Shown here piece after piece: positions 1-10,772 of a DNA stretch of 64,000 bases. This stretch comes from Impatiens glandulifera. Taxonomy: Eukaryota > Streptophyta > Magnoliopsida > Ericales > Balsaminaceae. The stretch covers positions 5,386,340 through 5,450,339 of the forward strand of contig NC_061863.1 in NCBI RefSeq assembly GCF_907164915.1, given 5' to 3'. Both the position numbers and the translations under genes were made by a program. The notes beneath the pieces were generated by a model. The model was not told the origin of the DNA and made no database searches. It saw only the letters and a list, made by a program, of their open reading frames with translations. Position 1 is the stretch's first letter; every line of letters starts with the position of its first letter.

Positions 1-719
1 AATTTCAATTTTAATTTTAAAAGCTAGCAATATAATTGAAAAAATAAAATGCCAAAAGTATTTGTGCAATCATCATTGAATATAACTACATATTTTATTG
101 TGAAAGTATAATTTCATTTTGGATTTTTTTTAAAACACGGTAAAGAATAAGTAAATACAAATTATATAACTTAGTCAATATTAGGGCTGCAATGAGAAAG
201 TTGCTTTTCACAAAGTTCGAATTGACTCATTTAATATTTGAGCTTAGCTTGAGCTCAACTAATAATTGCTTAATTGTTTGTCGGATTTTTTCGTGCTTAT
301 AATATATAATGTATTTTTATTTATTTTAATATTCAAATATATAATCTAAAATAAATAATTTTTGTTAGTCTCTTCAAAGTTAATACTATAGGCCCAAAAT
401 ATTTTATCACATTGCCTTAAATGTCATAAATTTATTCTTTTAAAACTAACTTTAAGTCATAAAAGATATTTTTTTAAAATTCATAAACAAGCTCATTACA
501 CGTTACACGGGATTTAAAATAAATAATTATTCGGAAAATATATCAACTAAACCTCAAATTAATTGAATGCAGGACAATTTATATAAAACTCAATAAATAA
601 ATGGATGAACAAATAAAACAGAATATTAAAAAAATATATTGTTGTTTTAATTTTTTGTTTGTTTATTTATAGAAAAAATAAAATATCAACTTAGCTAGTT
701 AACTAGGTTACAACATCAT
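1..719. other. AT-rich intergenic DNA
   Basis: Very AT-rich sequence with scattered stops in all frames. I see no gene, terminal repeat or conserved motif. Confidence 0.6.
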
Positions 720-1414
720 GAGATAGCGGGAGTGTCAAAGAAGAATCAGTCGTCAGTCGTTGTTGATGAAGCTGAGCCGTTGTTTGATGAAGTTGATACA
801 AAGTCTAGGCAAGGGAGCTAGCTATGTTTGGATTGATTCAACTAGCACGAAATCTGGGACTTTAATTATGAGAAGTCAACGCCTGAAGACAGAATGCCTG
901 AACGCGCCCAAGAACTTGACGGAACACATGATGACAATTCCTCCGTGATCAGGGCTGACTCTGAAAATTTGGGGCATATGCAAATTTAAATTTTGAAGCC
1001 TATAAAATAGTAAAATTTTTTATTTTTTTAATTTTAATAATATAAAATGAGATATAAATAATAAAATATACTATAATAAGGAGAGAGGAGATTAAAAAAG
1101 ATAAAAATTATTTTTATAATATATATTTAATATTAAAGGAAAAAAAAAGGAAAAATTAATATTAATAATATAATATTATTAACTATTAAAAAATGGGGCC
1201 TATATAATTGGGGGCCTATGCAACTGCATAGGTTGCCTTACCTCCAGCCCTGACCGTGATCGTCATCTTCCTTCTTTGTCCTCTATGTCTCAAAGAACCG
1301 TCGATTCACAAAAATCATATCTTTCGATATAGACAAACATCCCCCCAACTGGAAAGAAATCGTATGCTCGTAAGACGACAAGTATCATAACCCAATCCAC
1401 CAGAACCTTCAAAT
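720..1414 (+). pseudogene. Possible coding relic split by a MITE
   Basis: 720-949 and 1253-1414 have a more balanced base composition than the flanks, and the MITE at 950-1252 sits between them. One plus-strand frame from about 735 reads an acidic stretch (VVVDEAEPLFDEVDTKS) and then hits stops. I recognise no family. It could be a decayed exon, a transposon end or chance. The support is base composition and one short open stretch only. Confidence 0.2.
950..1252. mobile_element. hAT-like MITE, 303 bp
   Basis: The element starts CAGGGCTG and ends CAGCCCTG, an 8-bp perfect terminal inverted repeat. It is flanked by TCCGTGAT (942-949) and ACCGTGAT (1253-1260), a 7-of-8 match to an 8-bp target duplication as made by hAT transposases. 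The inside is AT-rich and non-coding. GGGGC(A/C)TATGCAA occurs near both ends in the same orientation. It is non-autonomous and needs a transposase in trans. Confidence 0.85.
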
Positions 1415-1785
1415 AGTTGAGTTGTAGAGCCTACTTACACTTGTAATAAACTCTACATAAGTTAATTAAAGTTTATTGGGTTTGTGCTTGGCCTGACAAA
1501 AAATTATTTGATCAGGAATTATTTAGGTTTATTATTTTAATGGTCACCCTATAAATATGTTGTTGTTAAGGTTTTATAGGATAAAACAAAATTTTAGACA
1601 GATAAATAGTGTGCGACAAAAACTCCATATTTCTTCTTCTTCATAGAGAAATCAGTTGGTGGCTGAAAGTAGATATATCTCTTTTGAATGAATCACTATA
1701 AATCAATGTCTTTTTATGTTTTTATTTTCTTGCATATTTATAAATTGTTTCAAACAGGTCAAATTTGGGTATACAAATCCTAACA
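1415..1785 (+). repeat. 5' LTR of the plus-strand copia element
   Basis: About 371 bp, beginning (T)GTTGAGTTGTAGAGCC and ending AATCCTAACA. It aligns by eye along its length with the LTRs at 7340-7705 (minus strand) and 8048-8403 (plus strand); shared landmarks are TTTATTGGGTTTG, GTTGTTGTTAAGG and AGACAGATAAATAGTG. The following ACTAATATCTTAGCC looks like a decayed initiator-tRNA-Met primer site (compare TTGGTATCAGATCAGC in the minus-strand copy). Confidence 0.85.
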
Positions 1786-1829
1786 ACTAATATCTTAGCC
1801 GCTAGGCTAAATTAGAGTTTATGAAACGA

Positions 1830-3900
1830 TGACAGACGAGAACAAATATAGGGCATGTCATTGAAAGATTCAATGGAACAAATTATGCATTCTAGATGAC
1901 GCAGATTGAGGATTATGCATACGAAAAGAAGATTCATGTTCATTTGAATGAGAAACCAGAAAAGATGGATGAAGTTGAATGAAAACTCCTTAATAGACAT
2001 GTTCTGGGAGTTGTCTGATTGACAACAGCTAAAACTGTTGCTCACAACGTAACAAATGAGAAGATCACCATGAGTCTGATTAAAGCTCTCTTTGATATAT
2101 ATGAGAAACCATCCGTTAACAATAAGGTACATGTAATAAAAATATTGTTTAAATTAAGAAGGGTTGATGATATTTCTATCACTACTCATTTGAACGAATT
2201 TAATACAATTATGAATAAATTGTTATCTATTGAGATTCATTTTGGGGACGAAGTTAGTGCCCTGATTTGGTTAGAATCTCTACATAATAGTTAAGAGTCT
2301 ATAAGAACAATAATTAGTAACTGTGTTGGAAATTCAAAATTCAAAATTTATTGAAGTTAAAGATCGAATTCTTGTTGAAGAGATTCGTAAAATTGATTAT
2401 GGTGAAATATTCAAAGGTTCTGATCTAAATGTTAAAAGCACATATAGAGGTAATGATATAAATTTTAACCGAGGAAATAACATATCTATGTAGATGAATA
2501 TGAGGAATCAATCCAAGTGTGGGCAAACACTTGATTATTAGAATAGTGGTAAATAGGATCACTTGAAGAGGAATTACAAGGCACTGAAAAGGACGGTGAT
2601 GATAAAAATGATGCAGCCAAGGTAGTTACAGAAACTATCATTGATGCGTTACTTATGTTAGTTGATAGTCCGATAGACTCGGGAGCATCTTTCCACATCA
2701 CTACCCACAAAGAATTAATGGAAAACTATGGGAAAGTTTATCTCGCAGATGGTGAACAATTAGGTATTGCGGAAATGAGAGACATTAAATTGAAGATGAA
2801 AAATGATTATATTTGGAAGATTAATAAGGTGAGACACATTCTAGGTTTAATGCGCAATTTGATTTTTGTTACACAACGTGATGACAAAGGTCACAATTTC
2901 AATTATGGAAATAGTGTATGAAAGGTGACTAAAAGAGCAATAGTTGTTGCTCGAGGTCACAAAACTAGAATATTATACACTAGAGACACAATTTATATTG
3001 TTGTTGACGACTTAAAGAACACTGAAATATAAATTGCAGATTATGCCATATGAACGAAAAATGGATGAAAATTCACTTGAAAATTTGGTCAAATTCCAAG
3101 ACTAAAGTTAGTTGAGCATCAGATATGTGAAAACTGTATTATTGGGAAATAAAAACGTGTGAGTGTCTTAAAGATTGGGAATAAGCTCAAGAAGGAAATG
3201 CTAGAATTGGTACACCATAATGTCTGGGGACCTACACTTGTTTCTTTTATTGGGGGATCACACTACTACATATCATTTATAGATGATTCGTCAAGAAAGA
3301 TATGAGTTTACTTTATGAAAAACAAATCTAATGTATTTGTTTGTTTTCAAAAAGTGGAAGACTTTGATTGAAAATGAAACAAATCAGAATGTTAAGTGCT
3401 TGAGATCCGACAACAGAGGCGAGTACATCAATTCAGATTTCAAAAAGTATTATGTTCTGAATGAGATCAGTATGTTGAAGTTTGTTCCCTGAATGTCTCA
3501 AGAAAATAGAATAGTTGAACGTATGAATCGGGCATTGAATGAGCGTGCTAGAATCATGAGAATGAATACTAGACTACCTACAAACTTCAAAGCATAAATT
3601 ATCAACATTACTGTATACTTGATAAACAAATGACCCTTTGTACCTCTTGAATTTAGAATTCCAGAAGAAGTTTGGAGGAATAAAAAGGTGAACTTTTCTT
3701 ATTTGAAATTATTTGATTGTTTTTCATATTTTCAAATTAATGAATGTGATAAAAACAAGATTAATTCAAAGTCTAATAATTGTTTTTTATTGGTTATGGT
3801 GATACCGAGTTTGGTTACTACAACACTTAAGAGGAAGTATGTGTCTCTCTTTGTGTTTTTGAATGTTTAATAAGGGTTTTGAAGTATACGTTGATACTGA
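1830..3900 (+). pseudogene. copia gag-protease-integrase remnant
   Basis: Open pieces read as gag (2019-2294), aspartic protease and its downstream linker (2655-2921, with DSGASFH as the catalytic DSGA motif, then WKINKVRHILGLMRNL) and integrase (about 3060-3900, including a shifted SFIDDSSRK stretch and an integrase C-terminal segment from 3688). Stops and frameshifts break every domain. The same order and related residues occur in the minus-strand element at 4007-7290, so the two are members of one family. No reverse transcriptase follows in this orientation. Confidence 0.8.
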
Positions 3901-4006
3901 TAATAGTAATAATGTTGATAGTAAGAAGAGCACAACATGATAAATCTATACTCTATAAGGTACTACAATTTGTTGAGTTTCAAAACTTTAGAAGATTATT
4001 TATTTT

Positions 4007-7000
4007 CTAGTGCAAGTTAGAGTATGTTGTTGTGATAAAGGTTGTTATGTCTGGTCTTGTACAAAATATCGCATACACAATGCAACCAATGGAAGAGGCA
4101 TACGGAACAGTGGCCATGTAATTTTCCTCCTTCTCTGTTGAAGACGATTTATCTTTAGATAGTCTGAAGTGACTAACTAAGGGGGTAGTAATTGGTTTTG
4201 CATCATACAAATTAAACCAACTAAAAACTTTCTTCACATATTCTTCTTGTGAAAGCTTGAGAACTTCATCATCTCTGAAAATTCTCATCCTAAGGATTTG
4301 TTTTGCAGCACCCAAATCATTCATTACAAACTTTTCAGACAACTCTTTTTGAGCTTGTTAATCTCATACAAGCTTGCTCCAACAATCAACATGTCATCAA
4401 TGTAGATGAGCAAAATAATGTACGATTTATCAAACATCTTGATATAGCAGCAATTATCAGCTTCACACATTAGAAAACTGTTACTTTTCATGAAGCTATC
4501 GAACTTCTTGTACCATTCCTTGGATCCTATTTCAAACCTTACAGACTCTTATGAAGCTTACACACAAGCTCATCTTTTCTTTTGATTTTAAATCCTTCAG
4601 GTTGTCGTATGTAAATCTCTTCACCTAAATCACCATGAAGAAAAACATTATTGACATTCATTTGTTGAAGATGAAGGTCGTCTTTCAAAACCAAACTCAA
4701 AATAGTTCTGATTATCATCAATTTGATCAATGGAGAGAAGATCTCATTGTAGTCAATACCTTCTTTCTGTTGAAATTCTTTCACAACCAATCTTGCCTTG
4801 TACTTTATGGTTTTATCATGTTCTTCTTTAATCCCGAAGATCCATTTGTTGTGAAGTACTTTCTTTCCCTTTGGTAGCTCAATGAGCTCCCAAGTCTGAT
4901 TCGACGTCAAAGAGTTCATCGCATCTTTATTGCAGACTCCCACTTAACTGATTCATCAGATTATATTGCTTCCTCGTAGAATTCAGGTTCGACTCTATTT
5001 GTCAACAAGATATAGTTCAGAGATGGAGACCACCTCTCGACTGGTTTTTGATTTAACGACGATATTCTCAACTATATAATCGGTGTTTATTGATTTTACT
5101 CTATGGCCACTTTCGCAACGATTTCATCTTCAACAACACACTGGTCTTCTTCGACAGTCGGTATATATTCAGCTGAAAATTCTCTCAAGTTGACCATACC
5201 AGTCTCTTCCAACTTTAAATCACTATCTGATGCATTTCCAACACAATCTTTGTAAAGAACATGTTCATTGAATATAACATTTCTGTTACGAATGATCTTT
5301 CGATTTTGATTATCCCAGAAACGATAATCAAACTCTATATCATCATAACCAATGAAAAAACATTTATTAGACTCTTGATCAAGCTTGCTCCTATCACATT
5401 CATTAATATGAACATAGAATAAACAACCAAACACTTTCAAATAAGAAAGATTTACATTTTTATTGCTCCAGACTTCTTTAGGAATTATGAATTCAAGAGG
5501 AACGGAGGGTCCCCTATTTATCAAGTGGGAAACAATGTTGATAGTTTCTGCCTAGAAGGTTTTAGGTAGCCCAACATGCAATCTCAATCTTCTAACACAC
5601 TCGTTCAATGTTCGATTCATCTGTTCAACTACTTCATTCTCTTGAGGTGTTTGTGGAACAGTCTTCACCATACTGATCTCATTTACAACACAATATTCTC
5701 TGAAATCTGAACTGATGCATTCGCCTCCGTTGTCGGATCTCAAGCACTTAACCTTCTGATTTATTTCATTTTCAACCAAAGTCTTCCACTTCTTTAAATA
5801 ACAAATACTTCAGACTTGTGTTTCATAAAGTAAACACATACTTTTCTTGTCGAATCATCTATAAAAGTCACATAGTAGTATGATCCGCCAAAAGAAGAAA
5901 CATGTGCATGTCTCCACACATCAGTGTGTACCAACTCTAGTCTTTCTTTCTTGAGCTCCTTCCCAATCTTTAAGAAACTCACCCGTTTTTGTTTTCTAAG
6001 AATGCAGTTTTCACATAAATAATGTTCAACAGACTTCTGTCCATTCTTCAAAAAAAAATTCATCCATTTTTTGCTCACATAGTCCAACCTGCAATGTCAC
6101 AGCTCACTATTCTTCAGGTCATCAACTACAGCAGCAACTGTGTTTCTGCAAGTTGAAGTCGTGTATAACATTCTAGTTCTGTGACCTTGAGCAACAACTA
6201 TTGCTCCTTTAGTCACCTTTCACGCACCATTTCCACAACTGAAATTGTGACATTCTTCATCAAGTTGTGTAACAGAAATCAGATTGCGCATTAAACCTGG
6301 AATGTGTCTCACCTTATTAATCTTCCAAACAGAACTGTTTGCCATCTTAAATTTAATGTCCCCCATGCCAACAATATTCAATAACTCACCATCTACGAGA
6401 TAAACTTCCCCATAGTTTCTATCCACATAATTCTCCATTAATTCTTTATGGGAAGTGGTGTGGAAAGACGTTCCCAAGTCCAAAACTCATTAATCTATCG
6501 GGCTATCAACAGACAAAAGTAACGCATCAGTGACAGTTTCTCTAACAACGTTGATTGCATCATTTTTATCATCACCATTTCTTTTCGGTACTTTGCATTT
6601 CCTCTTCAAATGACCTTGTTTACCACAATTTCAGCACTCAAATGTCTGCCCAGACTTGGACTGCCTCCTCCTGTTCCTCGATATAGATCTGCTCTTACCT
6701 CGGTTGAAATTTCTATCATTATCTTTGCCCATATTTTTCACATTCAGAGTAGAACCTTTGAACGTTTCACCTGAATCAATTTTATGACCTCTTCAGTAAA
6801 AATACGGTCTCTATCTTCAACAAATTTCAGTTTAGCATTTCTAACTAAATTATTAATTGTTGCCCTCATAGGTTCCCAACTATTTGGTAGAGATGCTAAC
6901 AAAATGAGGGCACTAACTTCGTCCCTAAAATCAATCTTAATAGATAGTAATTAATTCACAATTGTATTGAATTCATTCAAATGAGTAGTGACAAAAGTAA

Positions 7001-7290
7001 CATTAACCATTCTTAAGTAAAATAGTCTTTTTATTATGTGTACATTGTTGTTAACAGGTGGTTTCTCATACATATCAGAAAGAGTTTTCATCAGACCAAT
7101 GGTGGTATTCTCCTTTGCTACTTTGTGAGCAACCATCTTGGCTAGCATCAATCAGATAACTCCCAAAACATGTCTATCAAGGAGTTTCCATTCAGCTTCA
7201 TCTATTTTCTCTGGTTTCTCACTCAAAGGAATACGAAGCTTCTTTCTATAAAGATAATCTTCAATTTGCATCCTTAAAAGGCATAATCTG
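4007..7290 (-). pseudogene. copia gag-pol polyprotein remnant
   Basis: Segments on the minus strand are gag (about 7290-6950), a CCHC zinc-knuckle region (about 6600-6690), protease with DLGTS in place of DSGAS (near 6480), integrase (6087-5552) and reverse transcriptase (5524-4007). RT shows KARLVVKEFQQKEGIDY and the catalytic YIDD box (4393-4404). The upstream catalytic aspartate appears as asparagine in VNNVFLHGDL, where the family normally has a D two residues before the AFLHG block. There are many frame breaks. Copia polyproteins normally make capsid, protease, integrase and RT/RNase H; this one cannot. Confidence 0.88.
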
Positions 7291-7339
7291 TCCCATCAAA
7301 TCTGATTCAATCTGCATTCTTAGCTGATCTGATACCAAT

Positions 7340-7705
7340 TATTAGGATTTGTATCTCCCAAATCTGACCTACTTGAAACAATTTGTAAAAACGCAAGAAA
7401 GAAGAATACAAGAAGACACAAATTTATAGTGGTTCACTCAAATTGAGCTACATCCACTTTAGCTGCCACCAAATTTCACTATAAAGAAGAAGAAGAAATA
7501 CAAAGATTTTGTCTCACACTTTATCTCTCTAGAAATATATCTTATTTTTGTAAACCCTTAATAATCACATATTATAGGTTAAACATTCAGGTAATAAAAC
7601 CTAAATAAATTTTGGTCAGGCTCAAGTCCAAAACCAAATACAAACCCAATAAACTTAATTAACAATTGTATAATTTATTATAAGTGTAAACTCCATAACT
7701 CAACA
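7340..7705 (-). repeat. 5' LTR of the minus-strand copia element
   Basis: About 366 bp. Read on the minus strand it begins TGTTGAGTTATGGAG and ends AATCCTAAT, followed by a good primer site (TTGGTATCAGATCAGC). It is the best preserved LTR of this family in the window. Confidence 0.88.
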
Positions 7706-7709
7706 ATGT

Positions 7710-7975
7710 CTATGTTCTTTTCTATGTGTTGCTGAAGGTTATTGAACATGTTTGTAAGTTGGACATTTGATGATAGTAGAGCTTGATTTTAGACATACAA
7801 CCTCGTGGTTTTTACTCCTTGATTTGAGAAGTTTTTCCACGTAAAAAGATCGTGTGTTATTGTGTTGTTTTTATTTCTTCCTTTATTTGTGGTTTATCTG
7901 CTCCTAATGTTTTCATTCAAGTAGGGAATATTTATCATTGGAATTGTTGATTGCTTGAATTCCCAACATGCACAA
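7710..7975 (+). repeat. Probable fragment of another copia-type LTR
   Basis: CAACCTCGTGGTTTTTACTCC and TTTTTCCACGTAAAAAG followed by GTGTTATTGTG resemble the 3' end of LTRs from a different plant copia lineage. No matching partner LTR or coding region is present in the window. The call rests on remembered sequence style, not on an internal repeat. Confidence 0.4.
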
Positions 7976-8047
7976 CTTCAATTGACCTTCTTCGTTGTGT
8001 CATCGGATGGATAGCCGCTATCCACTGAGAAATGCAATTGAGAGATT

Positions 8048-8403
8048 GGTGAGTTGTGGAGCCTACACTTGTAATAAACTCTACTGAAGTTAATTAGAGT
8101 TTATTGGGTTTGGACTTGGGTCTGAACAAGAATTATTTAGGTTTTATTATCTTCATGTTCACCCTGTAAATATGTTGTTGTTAAGGGTTTTATAGGGTAA
8201 GACAAAATTCTAGACAGATAAATAGTGTGAGACAAAAATTATGTGTTCATTCTTCTTCATAGTGAAATCAGGTAGTGTCTGAAAGTGGACGTAACTCTTT
8301 TGAGTGAACCACTATAAATATGTGTCTTCTTATGTTCTTATTTTTTCTTGCGTTTTTATATATCGTTTCAAGCCGATCAGATTTTGGATATCCAAATCCT
8401 AGC
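8048..8403 (+). repeat. Lone copia LTR
   Basis: A third copy of the LTR seen at 1415-1785 and 7340-7705, from TGGTGAGTTGTGGAGCC to TCCAAATCCTAG, plus strand. No gag follows it and no target duplication is clear. It could be a solo LTR or the displaced 3' LTR of the plus-strand element, separated from it by the inverted copy. Confidence 0.8.
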
Positions 8404-8778
8404 CCGCGTCTTGAAGTGTCAATTGAGAAAAACAAAAGGTAGGGAGATTTTGAATTTTGAAAATTTAGGATGATAGTGTATAAATTAGAACATGTGGTCA
8501 TTTGGTCCAAGGTTGGCAAAGGGAGGAAATTTTAGAGTAAAAGAGAAAGATAGTTCAAAACAAAATCCTCCATTGTTGACAGAGTAAAACATTTTTTGAA
8601 AACTTTGATTTTTCGACCGAACGTTTAGAAGCGGATTTCAATCTAGCCAATAGTTACCATAGGTTACTAGGAACACTCTTCAAGTCTTTATAAGTTCCAA
8701 TTCATTACATAAATATCAATGCTTACTTCATTTTTATATTTTTTCTAATTGAGTTCATAGCTACTTTTCTATTGCACT
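8404..8778. other. Intergenic
   Basis: Mixed-composition DNA between the lone LTR and the hAT element. An open frame on the minus strand (8268-8519) overlaps the LTR and matches nothing I know. Confidence 0.5.
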
Positions 8779-9890
8779 CAGGGGCGGAGCCACACATGGG
8801 CTAGGGTAGGCTCCAGCCTACCTAAATTAAAATCTTAAAACAAAATATTTTATATATGTACTTGACAAATGACTCTTAGCCCAGTTGGCTATAGGATTAA
8901 ACTCTACACATAAGGTTTAGGGATTAAACCCTGGCCTCACCTTTAATTTTAAAATATTATTTTATACCAACAATATTTTCTAATATATAAATAAGATTTA
9001 TTTATTTTAATATAATTCATAATACAAATTATTTATAAGGGTAAAATATAAAAATTAAAATAATAATAGTGTTTTATATTTCTTAATTTTAAATTATTTA
9101 AAAAATTTATAAGAAAATATAAATTAATATTAATAAACAAGTTAAAATAATTACATTGGTTTGATTCGGTATTTAAATAAAGAATTTGATATCCCTGCTC
9201 AAAAACCTAACAAATCTCTTAGAATTGATGTTGATGTAAGTTCTCTTAAACTTGATCCAGCATTACGTATTCCGATATGGAAATATTCTTTTAATAAAAT
9301 GGATGAAATTAGACGAGCTTATATAAGGTGAGGTCATATCAACCTATTAAGGATGAGTACCCGCCGACCAAATTTGGAAATCAAAATCGACGGTTTCAAA
9401 GTCATTGGTTTAAGAAATTTACTCGGTTAGAATACTCTCCTTTGAAAGATGTTTCTTTTTGTTTTCCATGTTTCTTGTTTGAACATAAGCAACCCCAAAA
9501 CCTACATTTACGATAGATGAATTCAAATATTGAAAGCGAGTTAATGATGGGGATAGATGCTCTTTTGTTATGCATATAGAATGTAATATTTCACCACATA
9601 ATAGGGCAGTTGAATATCTTGATAATCTAATGAATATCCTTATCATATTGACAAAGTATTGAATGCATAGTATTCAAATGAAAAACAAAATAACAGATTA
9701 CAGTTTACAACAACTATTGAAAACATTCGGTGGCTCACTTTTCAAACGTGTGCATTAAGAGGGCATGACGAGTCTCCATCTTTGAATAATCGTGGAAATT
9801 TTATTGAAAAAAAGCGGAATATAGAAAGTTAAATCTAAGATGCAAGTTGGAGTCAGTCCCAGGTAATTTTTTATCCTAGCTCCGCCCCTG
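8779..9890 (+). mobile_element. hAT transposon, deletion derivative, 1.1 kb
   Basis: Perfect 8-bp target duplication ATTGCACT at 8771-8778 and 9891-9898. The termini are CAGGGGCGGAGCC and GCTCCGCCCCTG, inverted repeats typical of a plant hAT family. The inside keeps only the N-terminal part of a TTF-zinc-finger type transposase; the catalytic and dimerisation regions have been lost. It is therefore a non-autonomous deletion copy. Confidence 0.92.
9186..9832 (+). pseudogene. hAT transposase N-terminal fragment (TTF-type zinc finger)
   Basis: Reading with frame changes gives LDPALRIPIWKY, MDEIRRAYIR, YQPIKDEYPPTKFG, RRFQSHWFKKF, LEYSPLKDVSFCFPCFLFEH, then HNRAVEYLDNLMN and RWLTFQTCALRGHDESP. 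This is the order seen in plant TTF-type hAT transposases, whose zinc finger binds the transposon end. At least two frameshifts and several stops break it, and everything after the RGHDES block is missing. The intact target duplication suggests an insertion younger than its coding decay would imply, so it probably moved as an already defective copy. Confidence 0.85.
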
Positions 9891-9898
9891 ATTGCACT

Positions 9899-10772
9899 AC
9901 TTCTTAATTTAATTGTGTAGTCAGACTCTAAATGTTATCCACCGAGTTAGATTCTTGTGATTCCCCTTAATACAAATTCGCTCAATTTCAAAAGAGAATC
10001 CAAAGATCTTGGATCAACTTTCTTGGGTTTACATCTGAGGAAGATGATCTAAAAATGATTACCATATGATTTGTAATTGATTCTCACTATTTAATCGAAC
10101 TATAATCGGGTTTGGATTGTTTCCTGAAAATTTATATGAAAACTGCAAGCATCAGTTTTTGAATTTTTTTTATAAACAGGGGTAAATGAATGAATGATAA
10201 GTTTGGTTTGTTTGTTTGCATTCTAAAAATAGACCCAGGAACGTTGGAACCAGTTTGGTTAGGGACGTGATGCTGGACACAAAACAAGTTGTTGGCCCTT
10301 GAATACATGACCAAAAAAACAAAAATTAATGAGATGACACAAAACCCGAAATCACTTTATTATGTAAACAGATCTGCATATTGAGTCGCATTTTATTTGA
10401 AGGTAGCATATAGTGTGCATTGTGCGATGTCACCTATACACATATTGATTATATGCTCAAGTATACAAACGAGAATTGACAATTCATTCTAAATAAGCGA
10501 GGTGAGTTTGATATTTTTATTTTTAACAAACAAACAAAGTAAATTGTTTAGAAGAAGAAAAATAAATTACAAGTCATTTATAAAAATATAAAAATAAAGA
10601 AAATCTAAATGAATTAAAAGTCTAGCTAGCTGGAATTATGTTACTTTTGAAAATTATTATAAAATGAGAAATACAATTAAATTAGATGAACTATTAAAAA
10701 TAAAATAATTCAAAAATAGAAAACTTCAATAAATTGTCTTTGATAGAATGAGAAACACTACATTAGTTCAAC
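9899..10772. other. Intergenic, downstream flank of the START gene
   Basis: AT-rich with no open frame I can assign. The part nearest 10772 probably holds the 3' UTR of the minus-strand START gene. I see no convincing poly(A) signal to fix its end. Confidence 0.5.

Larger units (their letters stand above)
1415..3990 (+). mobile_element. Ty1/copia retrotransposon, 3'-truncated and decayed
   Basis: Order on the plus strand: LTR (1415-1785), a decayed primer-binding site just after it, gag, a protease segment and an integrase segment. The sequence stops resembling the element near 3990, before reverse transcriptase. Immediately beyond begins a minus-strand copy of the same family, so the RT, RNase H and 3' LTR of this copy are missing. 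Many stops and frameshifts show it is dead. Confidence 0.85.
3991..7705 (-). mobile_element. Ty1/copia retrotransposon, minus strand, 3'-truncated
   Basis: Read on the minus strand it runs from its 5' LTR (7705 to 7340) through the primer site GATCTGATACCAATT (plus-strand reading, near 7327-7341), gag, zinc knuckle, protease, integrase and reverse transcriptase, and stops in the RT-RNase H connection near 4007. No RNase H end and no 3' LTR follow. Instead it abuts a plus-strand copy of the same family, giving a large imperfect inverted repeat. Confidence 0.88.
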
